The notes below the pieces were generated by a model. It did not search any database. It was not told where the DNA came from and saw nothing but the letters and a program-made list of their open reading frames with translations. Below are positions 38,479 through 47,524 of a stretch of DNA of 64,000 nt, piece by piece. Source of the stretch: Oscillospiraceae bacterium (GTDB taxonomy: Bacteria; Bacillota; Clostridia; Oscillospirales; CAG-272); NCBI GenBank assembly GCA_015064415.1, contig SVSG01000007.1:17858-81857 (forward strand). The letters run 5' to 3'. Every line of letters begins with the position of its first letter. Position 1 is the stretch's first letter. Made by a program: the position numbers and the translations under genes.

Positions 38479-39669
38479 TCAAATCTTCGGAATTTTGATC
38501 TCAACCTCGCGGCCTGCGGCGGCGGACTTGGCGATGCCGTCGATGATGGCCTGGTTGTAAAGGATCTGGGAGGAGGGAACGGGGGCGGTGCCGCCCTCCT
38601 TCACAGCGTCCACGAAGGAGCGGATCTTGAGGTCAAACAGGGAAATGCCCTGCTTTTCCTCGGCGGAGACGATGATCGGGATCTCGGTCACGGTCTGCTG
38701 ACCGCAGACCTCGTGATACAGCTTCATGGGGCCGCCGACGGAGCCGTTCCAGCAGTCGGTAGAGGGGATGCGCAGGCCGCCCTTCTTACCCAGGATCAGG
38801 GTGTCACCGGGGGTGTCGATGTTCATGGCCCACGCGATGCGGAAGTCGAGAATGATGCCGCCCTCCAGACGGATGAATGCGGCGGCGAAATCGTCCACGC
38901 CGAACAGCTTCGCGTATTCGGGGTGACCGGTCTTGACGTAGTTGCAGTAGTTCGGGTCGGTGCCGAAGAAGTTCGACTTGTAGCCGCTGACGGTAAGGGG
39001 CTTCGGGTAGCCGATGGCGTTGAGCACCATATCAAGCGAGTAGCAGCCGATGTCACCGAGCGCGCCGATGCCGGCGGTCTTGTCCTCGATAAAGGTGGTG
39101 CCGAAGGGGGTGGGAATGCCGCGACGGCGGCCGCCGCCCGTCTGAATGTAGTAGACCTCGCCAAGGGCGCCGGACTCGACGATCTTCTTGATCATCTTCA
39201 TGTTCGCGTCCATACGGGGCTGGAAGCCGATCGACAGGATCTTGCCGCTCTCCTTTTCGGCGCGGCAGACCTCAACGGCCTCGTCCAGCGTTACCGTGAA
39301 GGGCTTTTCCAAAAGGACGTGCATACCCTTCTTCAGCGCATAGATGGCGGGCTCGGCGTGCTGACGGTTGTAGGTGCAGATGGTGACGGCGTCAAGCTGC
39401 AGACTCTCGTCATCCAGCATCTCCTTGTGGTCCTTGTAATCGGTCTTGACGCCCTCGACCTCGTATTTTTCAAAGAAGGCCTTTGCCTTGCCGGGGATGA
39501 GGTCACAGCCGGCAACGATCTCTACGTCCGGCTGCTTTTTGAAGGACTTGACGTGACTTTGTGCGATCCAGCCGCAGCCGATAAAGCCGATGCGCAGCTT
39601 GCGGTTGGTGTCGATCTCCTTTTTCTCGTGGTTCTCCTGGAAGGCGAACAGATCTTTGTTTTCTGCCAT
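38479..39669 (-). CDS. Gfo/Idh/MocA family oxidoreductase
   Basis: KLRIGFIGCGWIAQSHVKSF; HVLLEKPFTVTLDEA. Confidence 0.95.
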   Translation of the reverse strand: MAENKDLFAFQENHEKKEIDTNRKLRIGFIGCGWIAQSHVKSFKKQPDVEIVAGCDLIPGKAKAFFEKYEVEGVKTDYKDHKEMLDDESLQLDAVTICTYNRQHAEPAIYALKKGMHVLLEKPFTVTLDEAVEVCRAEKESGKILSIGFQPRMDANMKMIKKIVESGALGEVYYIQTGGGRRRGIPTPFGTTFIEDKTAGIGALGDIGCYSLDMVLNAIGYPKPLTVSGYKSNFFGTDPNYCNYVKTGHPEYAKLFGVDDFAAAFIRLEGGIILDFRIAWAMNIDTPGDTLILGKKGGLRIPSTDCWNGSVGGPMKLYHEVCGQQTVTEIPIIVSAEEKQGISLFDLKIRSFVDAVKEGGTAPVPSSQILYNQAIIDGIAKSAAAGREVEIKIPKI

Positions 39670-39683
39670 GTTACGATACTCCT

Positions 39684-40502
39684 TTACCAAGTAATAGATT
39701 TGAGGTATTGAATGCTCTTTTCGGCGCAGCCAAGCTCGTCAAGCCCCATCGAGGGGGAATCCTGCTCGACCACGACCCACTCGGCGCCCGCGTCCTCCGC
39801 GGCGGCGAGAATGGCGGGGAAGTCCTGCTTGCCGTGCCCCACGGGGCGGAACTCAAAGCCCTCGGGACGCTTGGGGGGCGCGACCGTCTTTTCGCCGATC
39901 AGCTCGTACATATTCTCGGTCTTCTCGCCAAAGAAATCCTTGAGGTGCACCACGGGGGCGCGCCCTGCGTACTTGCGGACGAAGTCGGCGGGGTTCTCGC
40001 CGCCCACGTTCACCCAGCAGGTATCCAGCTGTGTTTTAAGCAGGTCGGCGCTGACCGTCTCGTAGATCTTGTCGATGCCGTAGGTACCGTCCAGCTTGAC
40101 AAACTCGAAATCGTGGTTGTGATAAAGCAGCGTGATGCCGTGCTTGTTGGCAATGGCGCCGAACTCCTTGATCTTTTCCAGCACCTCGTCAAACCTTTCC
40201 TTGCCGGGGCGGTATTCCTCGGGCAAGCTGGGGATGGCGACGAAGCGCATACCGATGGCGGCGTATTTTGCAAAGGTCGCCTCGGCGTCCTTGAACATTT
40301 CGTTGATGCTGACGTGCGCGGAGATCGGCACAAGGCCCACCTCTTCGCAAAGCGCCTTGATCTCAGCGGGGGAGCGGTCGAAAAGTCCCGCAAATTCCAC
40401 ACCGTCATAGCCCATCTCTTTTACTTTTTTCAGCGTGGCGGCAAGATCCTTTTTCATCTCGTTGCGCACGGAATACAGCTGTAATGCAATCGGCAAAGCC
40501 AT
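39684..40502 (-). CDS. sugar phosphate isomerase/epimerase (xylose isomerase-like TIM barrel)
   Basis: MALPIALQLYSVRNEMKKDLAATLKKVKEMGYDGVEFAGLF. Confidence 0.93.
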   Translation of the reverse strand: MALPIALQLYSVRNEMKKDLAATLKKVKEMGYDGVEFAGLFDRSPAEIKALCEEVGLVPISAHVSINEMFKDAEATFAKYAAIGMRFVAIPSLPEEYRPGKERFDEVLEKIKEFGAIANKHGITLLYHNHDFEFVKLDGTYGIDKIYETVSADLLKTQLDTCWVNVGGENPADFVRKYAGRAPVVHLKDFFGEKTENMYELIGEKTVAPPKRPEGFEFRPVGHGKQDFPAILAAAEDAGAEWVVVEQDSPSMGLDELGCAEKSIQYLKSITW

Positions 40503-40692
40503 AAAAGCACCTCCTAAGGGTAAGTTGTTAGTTTCATTATAAGACAATTTGTGTGCAAAGGCAAGTCAGAATTTGGTGCATAGTGGACAAAAATTGCTCT
40601 TTTAAACGTGCACGCGTTTTTTTGAAAAACAACTTGATTATTTGGGCACTTCGTGGTAAAATGGAGGTATCATTGGAACAGGAGCTTGTGCT

Positions 40693-41844
40693 ATGGAAAG
40701 TTACGTTGTGAATTTGCGCCGTGAGCTGCACCAACATGCAGAGATCGGCTTTGATCTGCCCGAAACGCTGGCGATTCTGCGCCGCGAGCTGGATGCGCTG
40801 GGTGTTCCGTACACCGAGCAGTACGGCAAAAGCAGTATCGTGGCAACGGTGAATCCCGAAAAATCGCATTTTACCATCGGCGTGCGCGCCGATACGGACG
40901 CTCTGCCCATCGAGGAGCAGAACGACGTCCCCTATAGATCCTGCCACAAGGGCATCATGCACGCTTGCGGACACGACTCGCACGCCGCTATCGTGATGGA
41001 GACGTTGCGCCGCGTGTGGGCGATGCGTGAGCAGATCGGTTGCTGTGTGAAGTTCATCTTCCAGGCGGCGGAGGAGTACGCTCCCTCGGGCGCGATGCTG
41101 ATGGTGAAGGACGGCGTGATGGAGGATATCGACTGCATCGTCGGTATGCACTGCGACACCAACTTCCCCGCAGGGCATCTGGCGATCACCGAAGGACCGC
41201 AGAACGCCACCAGCGACGGCTTTATGCTGGATTTTTACGGCGTGTCTGCGCACGCCGCAAGACAGCACGCGGGCGTGGATGCCAACGTGATGGCTCTGCG
41301 CGCCTTTATGGATATTGAGCTGATGATCGCCAAGGAGATCAACGCCAAAAAGCCCGTGATCTTCAACGTGGGCGCGATCCACGGCGGCAGCGCCAATAAC
41401 ATCATATGCGACCATTGCTCTATGTTCTGCACCCTGCGCACCTGGGAGGACGGGGTGGCAGAGTACGTGCTGGATAAGGTGAAGCGCATCATCGAGGCGG
41501 TGGCAAGCACCGCAGGCGGCAGCGCGACCTTTACCCTCAAAAAGCATTATCCCATCATTCAGAACGACAAGAAGATGACCGCGCTTTTCCGCGCCGCGGG
41601 TGTCAAGACCGTGGGCGAGGAAAATATGCACGAGAACGCGCGCGGCATGGGCGGCGAGGACTTTTCCTACTTTGCCAACGAAAAGCCGGGTGCCTTCATG
41701 CGCTTTGGCGTGCGCAACGAGGAAAAGGGCTATACCATCGGCGTGCACAACGACCGCTTTATGTTGGACGAGGACGCGCTGGAGTACGGTGTGCGCACCT
41801 TCGTGCAGTTCATTCTGGATAATCAAAACGGCATCGAATTTTAA
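40693..41844 (+). CDS. M20 family amidohydrolase
   Basis: LRRELHQHAEIGFDLPET; RADTDALPIEEQN; HACGHDSHAAI; GGEDFSYF. Confidence 0.95.
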   Translation: MESYVVNLRRELHQHAEIGFDLPETLAILRRELDALGVPYTEQYGKSSIVATVNPEKSHFTIGVRADTDALPIEEQNDVPYRSCHKGIMHACGHDSHAAIVMETLRRVWAMREQIGCCVKFIFQAAEEYAPSGAMLMVKDGVMEDIDCIVGMHCDTNFPAGHLAITEGPQNATSDGFMLDFYGVSAHAARQHAGVDANVMALRAFMDIELMIAKEINAKKPVIFNVGAIHGGSANNIICDHCSMFCTLRTWEDGVAEYVLDKVKRIIEAVASTAGGSATFTLKKHYPIIQNDKKMTALFRAAGVKTVGEENMHENARGMGGEDFSYFANEKPGAFMRFGVRNEEKGYTIGVHNDRFMLDEDALEYGVRTFVQFILDNQNGIEF

Positions 41845-41890
41845 TTTAGTGCCCAAACGGTATGAAAAAAGCCGCCGAAAGGCGGCTTTT
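41843..41890. repeat. terminator-containing repeat, copy 1
   Basis: AATTTAGTGCCCAAACGGTATGAAAAAAGCCGCCGAAAGGCGGCTTTT; begins at the M20 stop codon. Confidence 0.9.
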
Positions 41891-41893
41891 TTG

Positions 41894-43237
41894 TTATACT
41901 ATGACGGCGAGGTCGCCTTCCTTTCCTTTTTCCAGCTTCAAGATTGCGGTAGCGTCGCCCACGGTGAGCGCGTAATTGCCAAAGAAGCCGCGGAAGGAAA
42001 GATAGCCGTCCGCATCGGTCATGGCAGTGAGGTTGGTGCACCATTCCTCCTCAAAGAGGTGTTTTAGCATCAAGGCGCTCTTTTTGGGTGTCATATCCTT
42101 GTGGAAAAGGCCTCCGCGACAGCGGTTTTCGTCGTATTCCGCACCAAGCGTGTAGCCGTGGCCGTCTGCCGTGTTCCAGTAAACGATGGTATCCATCAGC
42201 GGATGCGAGAAGTATGCGGAGTACCACAGCTTCAGCATATCCGCCTGCAGCTGCTCGAATTCCTCGCCCTCACCGAAGGTGGGAATGGTGATCTCTGTGA
42301 TCTCCAGCGGGAGATCGAATTGGCCGAGAATGTCGAGCGTGTGCAGCATCTCGCACACGTTGCCGCGATCCACAAGCTCGCGGGCGCTTTGCTCATACTG
42401 CTCCGGTGTTTGCGCCTTGTAGCCCACGAACAGATGCGACTGAATGCCGATCTTGTCCATTGTGACACCCTTCAAAAGCGCGTTTTCCAAAAGCAACGGG
42501 TATCTGTCCGTAACACCGTATTGCTTAAAGCGGTGCCAACGAACCGTTTCGTTAAAGACGAGCTTGTTATTGGGGAAAAATTTGCGCGCGGTTTCCCATG
42601 ACCATGTAATAAGATCGGGAGAGTGGGCAAGGGCAGAGGTGCGGCCCTTCCAGGTCGGGATGCAAAGCACCTCGTTGATGACCTCCACCTCGTACAGCTT
42701 ATCCGCATAGCGCTCGGCGATCTCGGCAAAGCGCTTTTCGTAGGCGGCCTTGACCTCGGCAAGCGGCAGCGATTTGATCCATTCCGGCATATATGCCTCG
42801 TACACAAGACAATGGAGCTTCGCATCGATGCCCTTTTCGCGGCAGTACTCTATGCAAAGATCGGGCGCGGGGCGGCGGTAGATCTTTTCGCTGTCTGCGG
42901 CAAAGCGCGGCTTGCCGCGTTCCGGCTCCAGCGTGTTCCAATAAAAGGGGACGGTGGTAAGGTTGAAATATCGATGGAACGTATCGCGGTAGCGCACATT
43001 CAGCTCCTTTTCCTTGAACTCATCCAGCATAAAGATATTGGCACCGTAGCGGAAGGCGTGCGCGGTCTGTTTGATCTCCACACGCGTGTTTGCAAGCGGC
43101 TTTCCGACAGCATCCGTCACGCGCACGCGACAGTCCCCCTTGCGGTTTTGCTCGATGCCGTCGGCAATGCGCTTTTGCAGGGCGGCATCGGTTGCATACG
43201 GCTCGTAGTAAAGCTTATAAAAATCCGAATAGGTCAT
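41894..43237 (-). CDS. GH10 family endo-1,4-beta-xylanase-like hydrolase, no signal peptide
   Basis: FNLTTVPFYWNTLEPERGKPRFAADSEK; YEVEVINEVLCIPTW (acid/base region); LEITEITIPT nucleophile region. Confidence 0.85.
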   Translation of the reverse strand: MTYSDFYKLYYEPYATDAALQKRIADGIEQNRKGDCRVRVTDAVGKPLANTRVEIKQTAHAFRYGANIFMLDEFKEKELNVRYRDTFHRYFNLTTVPFYWNTLEPERGKPRFAADSEKIYRRPAPDLCIEYCREKGIDAKLHCLVYEAYMPEWIKSLPLAEVKAAYEKRFAEIAERYADKLYEVEVINEVLCIPTWKGRTSALAHSPDLITWSWETARKFFPNNKLVFNETVRWHRFKQYGVTDRYPLLLENALLKGVTMDKIGIQSHLFVGYKAQTPEQYEQSARELVDRGNVCEMLHTLDILGQFDLPLEITEITIPTFGEGEEFEQLQADMLKLWYSAYFSHPLMDTIVYWNTADGHGYTLGAEYDENRCRGGLFHKDMTPKKSALMLKHLFEEEWCTNLTAMTDADGYLSFRGFFGNYALTVGDATAILKLEKGKEGDLAVIV

Positions 43238-43275
43238 AAGGCGCTCTCCTTTGTGTTGATGAATTCATTATAATA

Positions 43276-43346
43276 GATTTTCGCTATGAAATGAAGGTGA
43301 AAATTGATATAATACACTTGATTTTCGCTACCGCGCGTGATATACT
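43276..43346. promoter_or_regulatory. divergent control region with direct repeats GATTTTCGCTA at 43276-43286 and 43320-43330
   Basis: Repeat 1 abuts the minus -10 (TATAAT) of the xylanase gene; repeat 2 overlaps TTGATT-N17-TATACT upstream of araC. Confidence 0.75.
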
Positions 43347-43366
43347 GAAAAAAAGGAGGGGTGAGA

Positions 43367-44122
43367 GTGAGTGAAAAATTGAAGCTATCTTTGCGCGAGG
43401 TGTTGGTGTTTGCGCAGAAACGCGAAAAGGCTCGACAGGGCGCGCGCCCCTTTTCTGCGCTTTCCTTTAAGGCGAGCGCAGGCGGCGCTTACGTAGTGAA
43501 CGGTGAGCGCATCCCCTATGAAAAGGGGGCGATCTGCTTGGTTCCCGCAGGCGTGGCGTACCGCCGCGAGAGCGAGCGGGAGGATATTTTCGTGCTCCAT
43601 TTTGATGCAGACGGTATTTTGCCGCAGACCGTACGTATCGTACAGGTCACGGATATCGGGGCGTATCAAGAGAAATTTGCCGCCGCACTTGCATTTTGGC
43701 AACGAAGGGAGCCGGGGGATCATTATCGCGCGAGTGCAATTTTATATGAGCTTTTTGCTGAAGTGATCGCGCCCGACGAGCAAGCGACAAGAGAGGGTGA
43801 CTATCTTGCGGAAAGCGTGCGATATATGGAGAAAAAGCTTTCGGATCATACCCTTACGGTGGGGAAATTGGCCGCGCGCGCCTTTGTCAGCCCTGCGAAT
43901 TTCCGTCGCCGCTTTGGGAAACGTTACGGGTGCTCACCAAAGCAATATTTGGATCACTTGCGCATGAGCTATGCGCAAAGCTTGTTGCAAACGGGCTATT
44001 ACAGCGCCGAGGAGGTTGCCGAGCGCTGCGGCTTTGTCGACGCGGGCTATTTTTGCACCGCCTTTCGCCGCCACACGGGCGAAAGCGTGACACAATTTCG
44101 TCGCAAGCACCTTGAAAAGTAA
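43367..44122 (+). CDS. AraC family transcriptional regulator (GTG start)
   Basis: C-term LTVGKLAARAFVSPANFRRRFGKRYGCSPKQYLDHLRMSYAQSLLQTGYYSAEEVAERCGFVDAGYFCTAFRRHTGESVTQFRR. Confidence 0.9.
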   Translation: MSEKLKLSLREVLVFAQKREKARQGARPFSALSFKASAGGAYVVNGERIPYEKGAICLVPAGVAYRRESEREDIFVLHFDADGILPQTVRIVQVTDIGAYQEKFAAALAFWQRREPGDHYRASAILYELFAEVIAPDEQATREGDYLAESVRYMEKKLSDHTLTVGKLAARAFVSPANFRRRFGKRYGCSPKQYLDHLRMSYAQSLLQTGYYSAEEVAERCGFVDAGYFCTAFRRHTGESVTQFRRKHLEK

Positions 44123-44170
44123 ATTTAGTGCCCAAACGGTATGAAAAAAAGCCGCCGAAAGGCGGCTTTT
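44122..44170. repeat. terminator-containing repeat, copy 2
   Basis: AATTTAGTGCCCAAACGGTATGAAAAAAAGCCGCCGAAAGGCGGCTTTT; one-nucleotide indel from copy 1. Confidence 0.9.
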
Positions 44171-44666
44171 ATTTGTCGGTATAAAGCTTGTTGAAATGCC
44201 ATTTGAGGGGATTTTCATAAATGTATTTTGCGTGCTCTTCGTAATCCTGACGGTTACGGATAACGTGATCGATGAAGCGCTTTTGCCATATAGAACGCCC
44301 GATTTTTTTGGTGATATATCCTTTCATTTGCCGCATTAGCCGATCTGTTGTAGGGGCGACCATTGGTCGTCCGTGCTCGTCTGCGCGAACGATCAATAAA
44401 ATATGAATGTGATCCGGCATAATGACATAATGATCCACTGCTATGACAGGATAGATTTTTGAGATTTTGCAAATGGCTTCTTCCACAATTTCGCCGTAAG
44501 GGGATAATGCAATATCTTGCGGACGACCAATGGTCGCCCCTACGGTATATGCGGGATCCCAAAAATAATTTTTCCTTTCCTTTGTGCATACGGTAAGGAA
44601 ATATGCTCCGGGTGAACTGTAATCAAAATGTTCTAAGCGGATATTTTTTCTCTTCGGCAGATCCAT
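44169..44666 (-). CDS. REP-associated tyrosine transposase (RAYT, Y1/HUH family)
   Basis: RKNIRLEHFDYSSPGAYFLTVCTKERK; HYVIMPDHIHILL (HUH); QDYEEHAKYIYENPLKW. Confidence 0.92.
   Translation of the reverse strand: MDLPKRKNIRLEHFDYSSPGAYFLTVCTKERKNYFWDPAYTVGATIGRPQDIALSPYGEIVEEAICKISKIYPVIAVDHYVIMPDHIHILLIVRADEHGRPMVAPTTDRLMRQMKGYITKKIGRSIWQKRFIDHVIRNRQDYEEHAKYIYENPLKWHFNKLYTDK
44350..44543. repeat. 23-bp exact inverted repeat pair inside the RAYT ORF
   Basis: GTAGGGGCGACCATTGGTCGTCC at 44350-44372; exact reverse complement at 44521-44543. Confidence 0.95.
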
Positions 44667-44667
44667 T

Positions 44668-45378
44668 TTATGCCTTCCCTGCAAGCTCTCGTATCACCTC
44701 GCTGGCAAGGACAAGGCCTGCGGCGGCGGGGACGAAGGAGATCGAGCCCGGTGCGTGGCGGCCGTGGCCGTCTGCGAGCGTCGCACCCTGCGGTTGCTCG
44801 GTGGAGTACACCACTTTCACGCCCCGTATGCCCTCTTTTTTGCAAAGATTGCGGATCGTGCGCGCGAGGGGGCAGGTGTCGGTCTTTTCGATCTTCGCCA
44901 CGCGAAAGGCGGTGGGATCCAGCTTGTTGCCCGTGCCCATCGAGCAGATGATCGGCACGCCCGCGGCACGCGCGCGGCGGATCAGCTCCATTTTGGCCGC
45001 CACCGTGTCGATGGCGTCCACGATGTAATCATATTGCGACAGGTCAAATTCCTCCGCGTTTTCGGGCAGGTAAAAGACGTTATGGCAATGCACCGTGGTA
45101 TCGGGGTCGATGTCGCGCACACGCGCGGCGGCGGCTTCTGTTTTTTGCATGCCGATCGTGCTTCGCAGCGCGATGATCTGGCGGTTGAGATTGCTTTCAC
45201 TCACCGTGTCGTTGTCAAAAAGCGACAGCGTACCAACCCCTGCGCGGGCAAGCGCCTCAACGACGTAGCCACCCACGCCGCCGATGCCGAACACCGCCAC
45301 GTGCGCGCGGCGCAGGCGGGCAACGCCCTCCTCTCCCAGCAGCATTTCGGTGCGGACGTATTGCTCTTTTGATGCCAT
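44668..45378 (-). CDS. ThiF/TcdA-type tRNA threonylcarbamoyladenosine dehydratase-like protein
   Basis: HVAVFGIGGVGGYVVEALARAGVGTLSLFDNDTVSESNLNRQI; DYIVDAIDTVAAK. Confidence 0.92.
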   Translation of the reverse strand: MASKEQYVRTEMLLGEEGVARLRRAHVAVFGIGGVGGYVVEALARAGVGTLSLFDNDTVSESNLNRQIIALRSTIGMQKTEAAAARVRDIDPDTTVHCHNVFYLPENAEEFDLSQYDYIVDAIDTVAAKMELIRRARAAGVPIICSMGTGNKLDPTAFRVAKIEKTDTCPLARTIRNLCKKEGIRGVKVVYSTEQPQGATLADGHGRHAPGSISFVPAAAGLVLASEVIRELAGKA

Positions 45379-45408
45379 AACGGGTCTCCTTTTTGTGGAA
45401 TGATGTGA

Positions 45409-45568
45409 CTACCCCACCACCGCAAGCGGTCCCCCTCCCCTCGCAAGGGGCGGACAGGTTTGTGCGAACAAAGCGAATAAAGCATAAAGCTTTTATTGTC
45501 AGCAATGCGGCTACACAGTCCTCCCCTTGAGAGGGGAGGGGGACCAACGAATGTTGGTGGTGGGGTAG
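45409..45568. repeat. MITE-like element with 13-bp perfect TIRs
   Basis: CTACCCCACCACC...GGTGGTGGGGTAG; inner GGTCCCCCTCCCCTC region inverted at the right end. Confidence 0.75.
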
Positions 45569-45607
45569 TAAGGATAGAATTTTTATCTAAAGTTAAGCGA
45601 GAATGGT

Positions 45608-47524
45608 TTACTCCAGCTCAAACGCGCCGGTGTAAAGCTGGTAATAGGTGCCTTTTTCAGCAATCAGCTTTTCGTGATTGCCGCGCTCGATGATGCGGCC
45701 GTGGTCAAGCACCATAATGACGTCGGAGTCCATGACGGTGGACAGGCGGTGCGCGATGACGAACACCGTGCGTCCCTCCATCAGCTTATCCATACCACGC
45801 TGTACGATCGCCTCGGTGCGGGTGTCGATGGAGGAGGTCGCCTCGTCCAGGATCATCACGGGCGGGTCAGCTACGGCGGCACGCGCGATGGCGATCAGCT
45901 GGCGCTGACCCTGCGAGAGGTTCGCGCCGTTGTTTTGCAGCTCGGTCTCATAGCCACCGGGCAAGCGGGTGATGAAATCGTCCGCACCCGCCAGCTTCGC
46001 GGCGGCGATGCACTCCTCGTCGGTGGCATCCAAACGCCCATAGCGGATGTTGTCCATCACGCTGCCCGTGAACAGGTTGGTCTCCTGCAGCACAAGGCCA
46101 AGCGAACGGCGCAGATCGTTTTTCTTGATCTTGCCGATATTGATGCCGTCATAGCGTACCTTGCCGTCGGCAATATCGTAAAAGCGGTTGATCAGATTGG
46201 TGATGGTGGTTTTGCCCGCGCCCGTGGCACCCACGAACGCGACCTTCTGGCCGGGCTCCGCGTACACGGTGACGTCGTGCAGAACGGGCTTGCCCTCCTC
46301 GTAGGCGAAATCCACCTCGCTAAGGCGCACGTCACCCTTCAGCTCGGTGTAGGTCAGCGTGCCGTCGCCGTGGGGGTGCTTCCACGCCCACAGCCCCGTG
46401 TGCTCGGCGGTCTCGGTCAGGTTGCCGTTTTCATCGCGCTTGGCGTTGACCAGCGTGACGTAGCCCTCGTCGGGCTCGGGCACCTCGTCCATCATTTCAA
46501 GCACGCGCGCGCCGCCCGCCATGCCCATGACCACGGCATTGATCTGCTGGGAGGCCTGGTTGACGTTGCCCGTGAACTGCTTTGCCATATTGAGGAAGGG
46601 AACGACGATCGAAATGGTGAAGACGGAGAAGGGGCCGATGGCCACGTTCGGGACGTTTGAGAGCAGGAAAATGCCGCCCGTCACCGCCATCACGACGTAC
46701 AGAATGTTGCCGATGTTGCCGATGATGGGCCCCAGCGTGTTTGCGAAGGCGTGTGCCTTGGCGCTGTCCTCAAACAGGGCGTTGTTCACCTTTTCAAAGT
46801 CCTCAGCGGCCTTTTTTTCGTGGTTAAAGACCTTCACGACCTTTTGGCCGTTCATCATTTCCTGGATAAAGCCCTCGGCACGGCCCATCGCCTTTTGCTG
46901 ACGGATGAAATACTTGGCAGAGCCGCCGCCGATCTTTTTGGAAACGAGCACCATAAACACCACGCCGCAAAGCAGCACCAGCGTCATCCAGACGCTGAAA
47001 TACAGCATTACGAAAAGGACGGCCAGCAGCACCACCACGCACTGCAAAAGCGAGGGGAGTGCCTGCGAAACCAGCTCGCGCAAGGCGTCGATATCGTTGG
47101 TGTAATGCGACATGATGTCGCCGTGCTTGTGCGTGTCGAAGTAGCGGATGGGCAGATCCTGCATCTTGTCGAACATCGTGCGGCGGAATTTGCAAAGGAA
47201 CCCTTGCGTGATGACCGCCATCAGCTGCGTTTGCAGGATGATGGCCGCCCAGGAGATCGCGTAAAAGACGCCGAGCAGCACGACCTTGGGGATGATGATG
47301 GCGGAGGCCTTATCCCAGCCGTAGGCGTTTTCCACGGCGGTCTCGATCTCGGCAATGACCTGCTGCATAAACACGGGCGGGAGTGCCGCCGTGACGGCGG
47401 AGATCAGGATGCACAGAATGGTAAGGGGCATCAGTACGGGGTAATAGGAGAAAAGCATTTTCATCACGCGGATGAGTACGCGGGGGTTGGCCTTCGGGCG
47501 GCCGTTCATTTGCGGCTTACTCAT
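45608..47524 (-). CDS. multidrug-type ABC transporter, fused permease/ATPase
   Basis: FVGATGAGKTTITNLINRFYD Walker A; NLSQGQRQLIAIARAAVADPPVMILDEATSSID. Confidence 0.95.
   Translation of the reverse strand: MSKPQMNGRPKANPRVLIRVMKMLFSYYPVLMPLTILCILISAVTAALPPVFMQQVIAEIETAVENAYGWDKASAIIIPKVVLLGVFYAISWAAIILQTQLMAVITQGFLCKFRRTMFDKMQDLPIRYFDTHKHGDIMSHYTNDIDALRELVSQALPSLLQCVVVLLAVLFVMLYFSVWMTLVLLCGVVFMVLVSKKIGGGSAKYFIRQQKAMGRAEGFIQEMMNGQKVVKVFNHEKKAAEDFEKVNNALFEDSAKAHAFANTLGPIIGNIGNILYVVMAVTGGIFLLSNVPNVAIGPFSVFTISIVVPFLNMAKQFTGNVNQASQQINAVVMGMAGGARVLEMMDEVPEPDEGYVTLVNAKRDENGNLTETAEHTGLWAWKHPHGDGTLTYTELKGDVRLSEVDFAYEEGKPVLHDVTVYAEPGQKVAFVGATGAGKTTITNLINRFYDIADGKVRYDGINIGKIKKNDLRRSLGLVLQETNLFTGSVMDNIRYGRLDATDEECIAAAKLAGADDFITRLPGGYETELQNNGANLSQGQRQLIAIARAAVADPPVMILDEATSSIDTRTEAIVQRGMDKLMEGRTVFVIAHRLSTVMDSDVIMVLDHGRIIERGNHEKLIAEKGTYYQLYTGAFELE

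Noticed and set aside
45674-46660. 328-aa + strand ORF (and similar ones at 46751-47641 and 47901-49106)
   Set aside because: Antisense to well-supported ABC transporter genes.
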